64,000 nt of DNA from Nocardia jinanensis (GTDB taxonomy: Bacteria; Actinomycetota; Actinomycetes; Mycobacteriales; Mycobacteriaceae), in the NCBI RefSeq assembly GCF_014645735.1, contig NZ_BMMH01000003.1:434001-498000 (forward strand), in the 5' to 3' direction. The position numbers and the translations under genes were made by a program. This document shows, piece by piece, positions 42,255 through 51,337 of this stretch; position 1 is the first letter of the stretch, and every line of letters starts with the position of its first letter. Under the pieces are notes generated by a model. The model made no database searches and was not told the DNA's origin. It saw nothing but the letters and a program-made list of their open reading frames with translations.

Positions 42255-42899
42255 ATGCCCCGAGTCAGTAACGAGCACCTGGAACGCCGCCGCCAGCAGA
42301 TCCTCGACGCCGCTCGGGTCTGCTTCGTCCGCAAAGGCTTCCACCAGACCTCCATGCAGGATGTCTTCACCGAATCGGGGCTGTCCGCGGGTGCGGTCTA
42401 CCGTTACTTCAAGAGCAAGGACGAACTGGTCATCGCGCTGGCCTCGACCGCCGCCGGAGATATCCGCGCGCAGATGACTGCCGTCATCCACAGCGACCCG
42501 CTCCCCACCCCCGCCGAACTGGTCGCGCGGATGACGGACTGGATCAGTGCCCAGAGCGGCCCCGAAGGCCGGATACGCCTCGCACCCCAGGCATGGTCGC
42601 TGGCCCTCATAGACGAAGGAGCCGCGGAACCCGTGCGCAAGACGATGGCGGGTATCCGCGAGATGTGGCGCGAATACGCCGAACGGATGCGCGCCGTCGG
42701 ATGGCTACCGCCCGATGCCGACCTGGACGCGGTCGCCGCCGCGTTGTTCGGACTTCTCCCCGGATTCGTACTCCAGCACCTGCTCCTCGACGACCTGGTC
42801 CGCGAGCAGTACCTGCGCGGGGTGGAAACGCTATACCCCTACAGCCACTCCGCAACCCGGCCGCGGGCCGAACCCGCGGCCACCGCGGACCCGGCCTGA
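42255..42899 (+). CDS. TetR family transcriptional regulator
   Basis: This 214-residue protein has the helix-turn-helix QQILDAARVCFVRKGFHQTS, then MQDVFTESGLSAGAVYRYFK, a typical TetR recognition helix with SAGAVYRYFKSKDEL. The C-terminal ligand domain is about 150 residues, followed by a Pro/Ala-rich tail. GGAG lies before the ATG. It is divergent from the YhgE/ABC-2-like membrane protein gene and is separated from it by a perfect palindrome, so it most likely represses that exporter until its substrate is present. Confidence 0.88.
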   Translation: MPRVSNEHLERRRQQILDAARVCFVRKGFHQTSMQDVFTESGLSAGAVYRYFKSKDELVIALASTAAGDIRAQMTAVIHSDPLPTPAELVARMTDWISAQSGPEGRIRLAPQAWSLALIDEGAAEPVRKTMAGIREMWREYAERMRAVGWLPPDADLDAVAAALFGLLPGFVLQHLLLDDLVREQYLRGVETLYPYSHSATRPRAEPAATADPA

Positions 42900-42905
42900 G
42901 CGGGA

Positions 42906-43331
42906 TCAGGGCAATAAGCCCTTGCGGGCCTCACCGGCGCCCCCGAGCACCAGCAGCAGCATCGTCGTCAACGCCGGATCATCCAGACCGGCCGCCGGGA
43001 AGGTGTATCGCAGAATCACATCGGCGAGCTTGCCGTGCGAGATCACCGCGATCGAACCGAACTGCAACGAGGCGTTACGTTCGGCCACCCGCTTGTGCAA
43101 CTGCGGTTTGATCGGACGGTCCCAGGCCAGCACGCACGTCAGCGACAGCACGTCCAGCCCCGGCGTCAGCGTGAACGCGCTCAGCGAACACAACGCGCCC
43201 TGGAAATCGAAACGCAGCGAACTGTCGTTGTCGACCCGGACGTCGATATCGTAGAGCCCCAGCCCCGCCCCGGCCCGGGCCTTCAACTCCACATCCGGTG
43301 CCAGCGCACCCGATTCGGCCTCGCCGCTCAT
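42906..43331 (-). CDS. Conserved protein next to uppS (Rv2360c-like)
   Basis: The protein has 141 residues, soluble, with a [20 protein letters not shown] start and [39 protein letters not shown] stretch follows. I do not recognise a domain, but its place, immediately after uppS and recO on the same strand with a four-base overlap, matches the M. tuberculosis gene Rv2360c, also unknown. The ATG at 43331 lies inside the uppS stop region. Confidence 0.7.
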   Translation of the reverse strand: MSGEAESGALAPDVELKARAGAGLGLYDIDVRVDNDSSLRFDFQGALCSLSAFTLTPGLDVLSLTCVLAWDRPIKPQLHKRVAERNASLQFGSIAVISHGKLADVILRYTFPAAGLDDPALTTMLLLVLGGAGEARKGLLP

Positions 43332-44143
43332 TTGGTACCTCCGAACCGGCGATCCCGCCGCGCGTACTCGAGGCAGGCGTCCCACAGATTGCGCCGATCG
43401 AAATCCGGGAACAAGGTCGCCTGATAGACGAACTCCGCGTACGCCGACTGCCAGATCAAGAAATTCGAACTACGGAACTCCCCCGAGGGCCGGAGGAACA
43501 GATCCACATCGGGCATATCCGGTTCGTCCAGGAACCGGGCCACGGTGCCCTCGTTCACCTTCTCCGGATCGATCTCCCCGGCCGCCACCCGGCGCGCGAT
43601 CTCTCGTGCCGCATCGGCGATCTCGGCACGACCGCCGTAATTGACGCACATGGTCAACGTCATCACCGTGTTGTCCCGGGTCAGCTCCTGCGCGGTCTCC
43701 AACTCCCGGATCACGCTGCGCCACAACCGCGGCCGCCGCCCGGCCCAGCGCACCCGCACCCCCATCTCGTGCATCTCGTCGCGCCGCCGCCGGATCACAT
43801 CCCGGTTGAATCCCATGAGAAACCGCACCTCGTCGGGACTGCGTCGCCAGTTCTCGGTGGAGAACGCGTACGCCGACAACCATTTGACACCGATCTCGAT
43901 ACAACCCTCGACGGTGTCCATGAGCACGGCCTCACCCCGCTCGTGCCCCGCAGTACGCGGCAGCCCCTGCTCCTGCGCCCACCGGCCGTTACCGTCCATC
44001 ACCAGCGCCACATGCCGGGGCACGAGCTCCTGCGGAATCTCCGGCGGACGAGCCCCGGAAGGATGCGGTGCCGGCGGGCGGACAGTTCGAACACCGTCGG
44101 ACGCGGACACGTCCGAACCGGCGGAGTCACGACGCAGGATCAC
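43328..44143 (-). CDS. uppS: Polyprenyl (decaprenyl) diphosphate synthase
   Basis: This 271-residue cis-prenyltransferase is of the Rv2361c type. It builds the decaprenyl (or longer) phosphate carrier for peptidoglycan, arabinogalactan and lipoarabinomannan. The signature [20 protein letters not shown] includes the catalytic Asp and P-loop-like [28 protein letters not shown] and [20 protein letters not shown] are the other conserved regions. A 30-residue N-terminal extension precedes them. The GTG at 44143 is used. It overlaps the next gene by four bases and is preceded by recO. Confidence 0.93.
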   Translation of the reverse strand: MILRRDSAGSDVSASDGVRTVRPPAPHPSGARPPEIPQELVPRHVALVMDGNGRWAQEQGLPRTAGHERGEAVLMDTVEGCIEIGVKWLSAYAFSTENWRRSPDEVRFLMGFNRDVIRRRRDEMHEMGVRVRWAGRRPRLWRSVIRELETAQELTRDNTVMTLTMCVNYGGRAEIADAAREIARRVAAGEIDPEKVNEGTVARFLDEPDMPDVDLFLRPSGEFRSSNFLIWQSAYAEFVYQATLFPDFDRRNLWDACLEYARRDRRFGGTK

Positions 44144-44262
44144 GTCAAAAGACTAGTCGTGTTCACGGCGCGCCGACGCGCGCGGGGTCGGGGGCTGTAT
44201 TTTCCGGCGCCGCCTGCGGCGGCGCGGGTCGAGGCCCCCGGGGGCCCGCCGCGGTACACGGC

Positions 44263-45021
44263 TCACGGGGAACTCGATGCCGGTGCCGCTCCCGTGCGTT
44301 CCACCAGCGGCAAGGTGCGGAGTTTGTGCTCCAGATGCCATTGCAGATGGGCCGCGATCAGGCCGCTGGCCTGCCGGCGCGCCGATTCCGGGATCGTCTC
44401 GACCCGGTCCCAGCGGCCGTGGCGCAGGGCCAGTAGATGGTCGAAGACCGCGGGGGCCGGCGTGGCGGCGCCGGGCGGGCGGCAGTGGACACACACCGCT
44501 CCCCCGGCGCCCACGTGGAACGCGCGATGAGGGCCGGGGGTGGCGCAGCGGGCACATTCGTCGACGGCGGGGGCCCAGCCGGCGTAGTCCATGGCGCGGA
44601 GCAGGAAGGCGTCGAGGACGAGTTCGTGGGGACGCTGTCCCTCGGCGATCGCACGCAGGGCGCCCGCGGTGAGGGTGTGCAGGCGGGGCACGGGGGCGCG
44701 TTCCTCACCGGCCAGTCGTTCGGCGGTCTCCAGTACGGCGCAGGCGGTGGTATAGCGGCCGTAGTCGGCGATGATGGCGGTCGCGAATGCCTCGATGGTA
44801 TGGACCTGGGTCACGATATCGAGGCTGCGGCCGGGATGGAGCTGCACGTCTATATAGGCGAACGGCTCCAGCCGTGCCCCGAATTTCGATTTGGTGCGGC
44901 GCACTCCTTTGGCCACGGCGCGCACGAGACCGTACTGCCGGGTGAGGAGCGTGACGATACGGTCGGCTTCGCCCAGTTTGTGCTGGCGCAGCACGACGGC
45001 ATGGTCACGATACAAACGCAC
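44263..45021 (-). CDS. recO: DNA repair protein RecO
   Basis: This 252-residue recombination mediator helps RecA load on single-stranded DNA. The N-terminal OB fold has YRDHAVVLRQHKLGEADRIV and GLVRAVAKGVRRTKSKFGAR. The C-terminal domain contains the zinc finger CARCAT ... CVHCRP. The GTG at 45021 matches the normal start (VRLYRDHAVVL). It lies upstream of uppS with 119 bases between, in the order recO-uppS-Rv2360c known from mycobacteria. The conservon is inserted directly upstream. Confidence 0.93.
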   Translation of the reverse strand: MRLYRDHAVVLRQHKLGEADRIVTLLTRQYGLVRAVAKGVRRTKSKFGARLEPFAYIDVQLHPGRSLDIVTQVHTIEAFATAIIADYGRYTTACAVLETAERLAGEERAPVPRLHTLTAGALRAIAEGQRPHELVLDAFLLRAMDYAGWAPAVDECARCATPGPHRAFHVGAGGAVCVHCRPPGAATPAPAVFDHLLALRHGRWDRVETIPESARRQASGLIAAHLQWHLEHKLRTLPLVERTGAAPASSSP

Positions 45022-45205
45022 GCGACCAGTCTTGCACGTGTCCGGCCGCGTCACCTCGAGCCGTCCCGGCTCGGATACGTATCGCCGGGAGCCGCCCACC
45101 CGGCTTCCCCCGAGGCGCGTCAGGGTCGCGTAACCCGGCGGCGGCAGGATGGTCACGTGGTCACCGGGTGCCGGAATCACGGCGCCCGGCAACGAACAGC
45201 GGGTA

Positions 45206-46444
45206 CTAGGTCCCGAGCCGGATGGGGAAGGCTGCCGGATCGTTCTGAGTGAGCACCGGCAGGTTGCCGATCTCGCTCGATGGCATGGCGTACTGCAGGT
45301 TCGGGAACCGCTCGAACAGCGCGGGCAGGGCGATCGAGGCCTCGAGCCGGGCCAGGGCCGCGCCTGGGCAGATATGCGGGCCGTAGCCGAACGAGATATT
45401 GCGATTGGCGGTGGGCCGGGTGATATCGAAGGTGTCGGCGTCTTCGCCGTGCAGGCCCCGGTCGCGTCCGATCGCGCGATAGGACATGACGACGCCGTCG
45501 CCCTTCTCGATGGTGAAATCGTCGACCGTGATGTCCTCGGTGGCGAAACGCATCAGCAGGTGGATGACCGGGCCGTCCCAGCGCAGGGTCTCCTCGATCG
45601 CCTCCTCCCAGGTGCGGTCGCCGGCCCGGATCGCCGCCAACTGCTCCGGGTGAGCGAGCAGGGCACGGACGGTGGTGATGATGAGGCTGACCGTGGTCTC
45701 GTGCCCCGCGGCGACGAGCGCCTTCAGATTGCCGAGCACCTCCGCCTCGGTCAGCGGCGTTTCGCCCTCCGCGACGTCGTGGATGAAATCGGAGGTCAGA
45801 TCGTCGGACGGGCGGGCGGTCTTCTCCTTGATCAGGCCGGTGTAATAGTCGTCGAGTTCGGCGAAGACCCGCATCCGTTCCTCGTGCGGGGTCAGCAGCG
45901 AGAAGAACGCCTTATAGGACTCCAGCAGCGTGGTGTGATCGGAGCGCGGCACCCCCATGAGCTCGCTGACCACCCGCATCGGCAGCGGATAGGCGAAGAT
46001 CTGCTTGAGGTCCACCGCCTCGTTCGCCGCGCCCGCCGCGGCGAGATCGTCGAGGAGTTCGGCCGTGAAATGTTCGATCTTCGGGCGCAGCGCACCGAGC
46101 CGGCGCGGTGCCAGCGCCCGGGTGGTCTTGATCCGGAGCCGGCGGTGTTCGGCACCGTCCACGGTGAACATCGAACGCCCGGCGTCGATCATGCCGATCA
46201 GCGGCCACTCGCGGGTCACCGCGCCGGACTGCCACAGATTCCACTGCGTGTGGTCCTTCACCAGACGAGTGTCGGTGAGCAGTTGGCGAGCAAGGTTGTG
46301 CCGGGTGACGGTCCAGGCGGACGCGCCGAGCAGTTCGATCCTGGTGAGCGCGGGGCCCTCGGACAGGGTGCGGGTCTCCCCGGCGAGATCGGCGACCATC
46401 GGGTCGATTGTCAGGGCCGCGCTGTGCGGGCATTGCTGGCTCAC
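45206..46444 (-). CDS. cvnF: Conservon cytochrome P450, canonical (CYP154-like)
   Basis: This 412-residue P450 has all standard motifs. The I-helix is LVAAGHETTVSLI, the K-helix ExxR is in EEAIEETLRWDGP, and the heme loop is FGYGPHICPGAALARLEASI. It is probably an active monooxygenase. Its GTG start overlaps the stop of the ExxR-less P450 gene (GTGA), and it ends the conservon. In streptomycete conservons a CYP154-type P450 holds the same last place after a CYP157-type. Its substrate is unknown, and no ferredoxin is encoded nearby. Confidence 0.88.
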   Translation of the reverse strand: MSQQCPHSAALTIDPMVADLAGETRTLSEGPALTRIELLGASAWTVTRHNLARQLLTDTRLVKDHTQWNLWQSGAVTREWPLIGMIDAGRSMFTVDGAEHRRLRIKTTRALAPRRLGALRPKIEHFTAELLDDLAAAGAANEAVDLKQIFAYPLPMRVVSELMGVPRSDHTTLLESYKAFFSLLTPHEERMRVFAELDDYYTGLIKEKTARPSDDLTSDFIHDVAEGETPLTEAEVLGNLKALVAAGHETTVSLIITTVRALLAHPEQLAAIRAGDRTWEEAIEETLRWDGPVIHLLMRFATEDITVDDFTIEKGDGVVMSYRAIGRDRGLHGEDADTFDITRPTANRNISFGYGPHICPGAALARLEASIALPALFERFPNLQYAMPSSEIGNLPVLTQNDPAAFPIRLGT

Positions 46445-47724
46445 GAACCACCTCCAACGGCGGGAACAGGTGTGAAATCGACAGGTAGCGAGATGAATCC
46501 GCGCAAGAACGGGGAGGGCCGCCGGACCAGGGACCCGGCGGGGACCGCGAGATCCAGATCGGGCAACCGGTCGAGCAGGACCTCGATCCCGGTCCGCGCG
46601 ATGATCTCGGCGATCTGCTGGGCCGGGTAGGGACAGCGGTATTCGCCGTGACCGAAGGCGAAATGGGCGGCATTGCCGGAATGGGCGGGTTCGGCGCCGT
46701 CGCCGGAGTACTGGCGGATATGCGGATCGGCGTTGGCCGCGGCCAACCCGAGCAGCAACATATCCCCGCGCCGCACCAGCGCCTCGCCGAGGCGGGTGTC
46801 ACGGGATACCCAGCGACCGGCCAGGATCTGAGTCGGGGTGTCCTCCCACAGGACCTCGGTCATCGCCTGGCCGATACTGTGCCGGGCGGCGCCGAACGCG
46901 GCGGCGAACCGGTCGTCGACGAGCATGAGCCGGATCGAATTACCGATCCAGTCGGCGGTCGGCAGATGGCCCGCCGCAGTCACCGACTGCATGTTCAGCA
47001 CGTATTCCTCGTCGGCGAACGGTGCGGGATGCGCCAGCATCCGCGACACCAGATCCTGCCCCGGCGCGGCCTTCTTCTGCGCCAGCAGCTGTTGCATGTA
47101 TTCGGCGAACCGCTGATAGGCGGCGGGTGCCTCCGGACCACCGTCGCACAGTGTCTGCATGGTCTGCGCGAGATAGGGTCCGTCCGATTCGGGGACACCC
47201 ATGATCCAGGCCAGTGTCAGCACCGGTAGCAATTCGGCGAATTCGGTGACGACATCGGCATAACCGCGCCCGCAGAACCGGTCGATGAGCCCGTCGGCGA
47301 GCTGTTCACAGGCGGTGCGCAGCGCGAACGGGTCCACCGATTCCAGAGCCGGTTCGACCAGACCCACATGCCGGGCGTGCGCGGCACCGGCGGTGAAGTA
47401 GATCCCCGGCTGCGGCCGGCCGACCATGGGCAGCAGCGGCCAGTCCGGCGCGATCGCGGGCCACTGGTTCCACAGGCTCGAATCCCGGGGGAACAGCAGA
47501 CCGTCCGTGGTGACCTGATGCAGTTCCCGGTAACCGATCACCAGCCACGCCGGTATGCCGCCGATGAGTTCCACCGCGACCACCGGTCCGTACTCGGACC
47601 GCATCCGGGTGTAGAGCAGAGCGGGGTCGGTGTGGAAACCGGGACCATCCAAGGTGACAGCGCCGTTCGGCGCGACCGGGCAGCCGCCGGGTGAGATCGC
47701 GGTGTTGTAGTCCGGACGGGTCAC
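46441..47724 (-). CDS. cvnE: Conservon cytochrome P450 lacking ExxR (CYP157-like)
   Basis: This 427-residue P450 has the CYP157-type heme loop FAFGHGEYRCPYPAQQIAEI, where CPYP replaces CxG. The K-helix is MTEVLWEDTPTQILAGRW, so Arg of ExxR is Trp. The loss of ExxR is known for CYP157 of streptomycete conservons, and here it occurs in three P450s of one window. The GTG start overlaps the stop of the GTPase gene by four bases, so translation is coupled. Whether it catalyses oxidation or mainly signals is open. Confidence 0.88.
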   Translation of the reverse strand: MTRPDYNTAISPGGCPVAPNGAVTLDGPGFHTDPALLYTRMRSEYGPVVAVELIGGIPAWLVIGYRELHQVTTDGLLFPRDSSLWNQWPAIAPDWPLLPMVGRPQPGIYFTAGAAHARHVGLVEPALESVDPFALRTACEQLADGLIDRFCGRGYADVVTEFAELLPVLTLAWIMGVPESDGPYLAQTMQTLCDGGPEAPAAYQRFAEYMQQLLAQKKAAPGQDLVSRMLAHPAPFADEEYVLNMQSVTAAGHLPTADWIGNSIRLMLVDDRFAAAFGAARHSIGQAMTEVLWEDTPTQILAGRWVSRDTRLGEALVRRGDMLLLGLAAANADPHIRQYSGDGAEPAHSGNAAHFAFGHGEYRCPYPAQQIAEIIARTGIEVLLDRLPDLDLAVPAGSLVRRPSPFLRGFISLPVDFTPVPAVGGGS

Positions 47725-48347
47725 GATCGAACCTCCGCCACCGCCGGTGGAGTCTGCCGCTCGATGAGGTGTTCGACCAGGCCGATCAGCACCTGTTTGC
47801 TCGAGGTCCGCGACCGCGCGTCACAGGAGAACAGCGGAACGTGCGGGTCCAGGTCGAGAGCGTCGCGGACCTCGTCGAGCGCGGGCGGTATCGGTTCGAA
47901 GGAATTGCAGGCCACCACGAACGGGGTGCCCTGGTGTTCCAGCCGATCGATCGCGTACCACGAATCGCTGATCCGGCGCGGATCGACCAGCACCACCGCG
48001 CCCAGTGCCCCGGTGAACAATCGGTCCCACAGGAACCAGAACCGCTCCTGGCCGGGTGCGCCGAACACATACAGCACATATTCCTCGGCGAGACTGATCC
48101 GGCCGAAATCGAAGGCGACGGTGGTGGTCGATTTCCCGGTCACCCCGGATAGATCATCCACGCCCACAGCGGCATTGGTCATCACCGCCTCGGTGTCCAG
48201 CGGCTGGATCTCGCTCACCGCGCGGACCATGGTCGTCTTCCCGACCCCGAAGCCGCCGACGACGACGATCTTCAGGGCGTGCCGCACCGAACTGCTCAGT
48301 GGCGCCCGGGCGCGCGTGGGGCGGTCGTCATAGGCTACGGAGTCCAA
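47721..48347 (-). CDS. cvnD: Conservon small GTP-binding protein
   Basis: This 208-residue GTPase is of the conservon (MglA/SRPRB-like) type. The P-loop is VVVGGFGVGKTTMVRAVSEI, the G3 motif is FGAPGQERFWFLWD (Gln-Glu after G), and the G4 region reads VVACNSFE in place of the common NKxD. An Arg/Ala-rich N-terminus precedes the fold. In Streptomyces it works with the roadblock and DUF742 partners as a membrane-associated G-protein-coupled-like switch. The start overlaps the DUF742 end by 20 bases. Confidence 0.9.
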   Translation of the reverse strand: MDSVAYDDRPTRARAPLSSSVRHALKIVVVGGFGVGKTTMVRAVSEIQPLDTEAVMTNAAVGVDDLSGVTGKSTTTVAFDFGRISLAEEYVLYVFGAPGQERFWFLWDRLFTGALGAVVLVDPRRISDSWYAIDRLEHQGTPFVVACNSFEPIPPALDEVRDALDLDPHVPLFSCDARSRTSSKQVLIGLVEHLIERQTPPAVAEVRS

Positions 48348-48687
48348 CTAGCACCTTCTCGAGCATGTCGATATCGAACGTGTCACCGCAGGGGCCCGTA
48401 TCGAATTCGGGGTGGCGGACGGTGACTTTGCCTGCGTGCAACAGGTCCGCGACCAGGACCGTCGCGATGCCGATCGGCAGCCGCAGTTCGGCCGCGATCT
48501 CCACCACCGCGGTCGGCTGCAGGCACATGGACAGGATCGCCGCGTGTTCGTACTGCATCGCCGCCGCGGGCGCGCATTCGCTGACCACCAGGGTCACCGG
48601 ATCGAACTCCTCGGTGGTAGGAGCGGCGCGACCACCGGTGAGCGTGTAGAAACGGTCGGGTTCGTCGTCGCGGCCGGGCCGGTTCAC
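48328..48687 (-). CDS. cvnC: Conservon DUF742 protein
   Basis: This 119-residue DUF742 protein has the typical start RPGRDDEPDRFYTLTGGRAA and the winged-helix-like LPIGIATVLVADLLHAGKVT followed by VRHPE. The family occurs only in this gene set and is thought to bind the roadblock and GTPase proteins. The GTG at 48687 overlaps the roadblock stop (GTGA). The sequence ends in VLVGLRSL, as usual for the family. Confidence 0.9.
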   Translation of the reverse strand: MNRPGRDDEPDRFYTLTGGRAAPTTEEFDPVTLVVSECAPAAAMQYEHAAILSMCLQPTAVVEIAAELRLPIGIATVLVADLLHAGKVTVRHPEFDTGPCGDTFDIDMLEKVLVGLRSL

Positions 48688-49103
48688 AACAGCCTCGCCC
48701 GGCTCCCTCGCGGCGGTGCGGACAGATACTCCCCGACCTGCTCGATCAACGCCGCCATCTGGGCGCCGACCAGGCCGGCGTCTGCGTCGTCGTCGGCCAG
48801 CACCGCGATCTGGGCACCCGCACCGGCACCGACGATGAACAGGATCCCCCCGTAGAACTCGGTCATCGACTGGCGGACCCCGCCGCGTCCGTTTCCGAAT
48901 TCGGCCGAGGCGCTGCCCGCCAGGGCCTGCACACCCGAGGCGATCGCGGCGAGCCGGTCGGCCTGGTCCATGGACAGTCCCGCGGTATGGCACATCTGGA
49001 TACCGTCCGCGGCCAGCAGCACCGCGTGCCGGGCCCCCGCGGTCTCGCTGAGCAGGCGCTGCAACAGCCAATCCAGTTGCGCTGGATCCGATGTCATCGT
49101 CAT
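48684..49103 (-). CDS. cvnB: Conservon roadblock/LC7 protein
   Basis: This 139-residue roadblock/LC7 protein has DPAQLDWLLQRLLSETAGAR, HAVLLAADGIQMCHTAGLSM and MTEFYGGILFIVGAGAGAQI, the strand-helix pattern of the family. In conservons it acts as the GTPase-activating or scaffolding partner of the G protein. The ATG overlaps the stop of the kinase-like gene (ATGA). A second ATG two codons on is possible. Confidence 0.9.
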   Translation of the reverse strand: MTMTSDPAQLDWLLQRLLSETAGARHAVLLAADGIQMCHTAGLSMDQADRLAAIASGVQALAGSASAEFGNGRGGVRQSMTEFYGGILFIVGAGAGAQIAVLADDDADAGLVGAQMAALIEQVGEYLSAPPRGSRARLL

Positions 49104-50692
49104 CGATCGTTCTCCCGGTCGGTTGTCATGGAGTGACGGGACACTCGCGCGGCGCCGTTGCCGGGCGGGTGGATCGGTCCGCCGAACGGCTGGGCCTCGT
49201 CATCGGCGCGGCCGGTGACCGCGCGCTGGAAGGCACCCAGCGACGATGCCGATGTCCGGTGTTTCGCAGATGAATCGTGCCCGGCGGCACCATCGAATGA
49301 TGTGGGGTCGGGCAGACCTGCGGGATGCGCGGCGGCCAGGGTGCTACCCCGGCGCCGTTTGGGCAGAACGGTGGTGGTGGTCGCTTCGGGCTCGGTCGCG
49401 GCCACCGCCGGGAACTCGCCGGAGCGGTGCTGCGCACTACTGTGCCGACCCGGAACATGCCCGGCCGGTGCGGTGTTCGCTGCTCCGTAACGGGTGCGAG
49501 AGGAATCGGCCGCGGCGGTATCGACAGGTGCGGCGCGGAACCGTGCGCCGGTCTCGGAGACGACGGCGAAGGGACCGGAATCGGCCGCGTCACCGGCGCC
49601 GGGCGGCAGGACCGCCTGACCGGCCGAATGTCCGGTCGGTAGCGCCGGAGTCGCGGGCGGTTCGATCCGGGCGGTGAGTTCCCGTGGGATCATCACGACC
49701 GCCGCTGTCCCGCCGATGGCGGACGGCCGATAGCTGACGGTGAGACCGTGTTTCCGGGCGAGCCGGCCCACGACGGCGAGCCCGAACCGGGTGCCGTTGA
49801 GCGAGGAGAGGCCCTCGGCGGCATCACCCTCGGCACCGGAGACGGTGAGCTGCGCGCGGTGCAGTGAGGATTCGCTCATCACCAGGCCGCTGTCCTCGAT
49901 GGTCACCACCAGACCGGCCGGGATCTCCGCGGCGTAGATATGCACCTCGGTGGTGGGTGGGGAGAACCGGCACGCGTTGTCGACGAGTTCGGACAGTGCG
50001 TGGATAACGCCTTCAGCGGCGTGCCCGGCGATGGCGATATCGACGATCGCCCGCAGCCGCACCCGCTGATAGCCGCCGACCCGGCCGATCGCGGCGCGCA
50101 GGATACGTTCCATGACGATGGGTTTGGCCCAACGGCGGCCAGTGCGCGCACCACTGAGGATGGCGATACTGTCGGCGAGGCGCCCGGCCTGGGCGGTGGC
50201 GTGATCCATTTTCAGCAGATCGGTGAGCACCGCCTGATCGGCGTACCGGTGCTCCAGATCCTGCAGGTTCGCCAGCATGCTGGTGGTCATGGCCTGCATC
50301 CGCCCGGCCGCGTTCGCCAGTGCCGCGATGGCCGCCGACCGGCGGCGTTCGCTGCTCGCGCTGATCTCTTTCTCCGCCGCCACGGCCTGTTCGGCGGCAG
50401 CGGCGCGCCGCTCCGTGTGGGCGAGCCGGTCGAGCGCTTCGGCACCGCGCCGCTGTTCGGCGGTGATCTGCCCGCGGAAGTACACGGCGGTGGCGATCGC
50501 GGTACAGGCCGCCACCACGGCGACCGCGACCCATACGGCCGTGATCATCCGGTCCGCCGGCGCCACCGACATGATGGCCGCCGCCAGCAGCCCGATCCCC
50601 ACGGTGACCGAGATTCCCAGAGCCAGCGCCGGAGCCAGCAGCTGCCTCCGGCCCATCCCCCCGGCCGAGGCCACCGGCACTGATTCGTACAT
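49100..50692 (-). CDS. cvnA: Conservon sensor histidine kinase-like protein
   Basis: The protein has 530 residues. There are two transmembrane segments near residues 17-65, then a coiled-coil (EALDRLAHTERRAAAAEQAV). The kinase core follows: LLKMDHATAQAGRLADSIAI is the phospho-acceptor-like helix, and HALSELVDNACRFSPPTTEV is the N-box of the HATPase domain with LNGTRFGLAVVGRLARKHGL after it. A long Ala/Pro/Ser-rich C-terminal tail is typical. No response regulator gene adjoins. The ATG at 50692 has no strong ribosome site, and the frame upstream is open to 50854. It heads the six-gene conservon. Confidence 0.88.
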   Translation of the reverse strand: MYESVPVASAGGMGRRQLLAPALALGISVTVGIGLLAAAIMSVAPADRMITAVWVAVAVVAACTAIATAVYFRGQITAEQRRGAEALDRLAHTERRAAAAEQAVAAEKEISASSERRRSAAIAALANAAGRMQAMTTSMLANLQDLEHRYADQAVLTDLLKMDHATAQAGRLADSIAILSGARTGRRWAKPIVMERILRAAIGRVGGYQRVRLRAIVDIAIAGHAAEGVIHALSELVDNACRFSPPTTEVHIYAAEIPAGLVVTIEDSGLVMSESSLHRAQLTVSGAEGDAAEGLSSLNGTRFGLAVVGRLARKHGLTVSYRPSAIGGTAAVVMIPRELTARIEPPATPALPTGHSAGQAVLPPGAGDAADSGPFAVVSETGARFRAAPVDTAAADSSRTRYGAANTAPAGHVPGRHSSAQHRSGEFPAVAATEPEATTTTVLPKRRRGSTLAAAHPAGLPDPTSFDGAAGHDSSAKHRTSASSLGAFQRAVTGRADDEAQPFGGPIHPPGNGAARVSRHSMTTDRENDR

Positions 50693-51337
50693 AGGTCGGG
50701 TACCCCCGCTCGCGCTTTGTCCTGCCGACCCAAACTCGAGCCCGCATGCGGCACCATTTCGTGCCGTTACCGAATCGTCGGATGGAAATCGGTTTCGCTC
50801 CGGGCGATTCGGGTACGGGTCCGAAGCATATCGGCCTAGTCCAACCTCCGCCACTCCGAGGAAGCCAAACCTCAGCTAACTCTCGATGTCCGGAGCGGGG
50901 GCGCCGGCCGGACTCTCCGGCAGCCCTCGGATAGGGATGACGGCCGCCCTCTGTCGTACAGATCCTGGCCCGGCACATCTCCGTACGCGCTGACCAGGCG
51001 GCTATTCCGGCACATATCGTCGAACTGGACGCCGTCTCACCGGTGGGCCCGGTGAGGTCGATGAGCACGACCGGCGAGCGCAACGTCGACAGCGGCCGGA
51101 GCCGGACGAGTTCATCGCAGCCACCCCGGTACCGTCGATCCGATCGTCGGAACAAAGCGGATCCCCCGGTGCCCACTGCGGACCCGGCAATGCGTCCGTG
51201 CAGGGGTCATGGATGGACGCACGGGAAAACCCTGTACCCGGTACCGCCCAGCAGAGCTGCCGTTCGGTCCGGCACCCACGACGTCCGTGCCCGCCGCGAT
51301 GTCCACCGGCGCCGCGGCACTGCCCGGCGGTCCGGTC
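50693..51337. other. Gene-free region upstream of the conservon
   Basis: About 645 bases contain only short or shadow frames on both strands. The conservon promoter must lie here, but no clear -35/-10 pair or palindrome stands out. No RNA gene is recognised. Confidence 0.45.
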
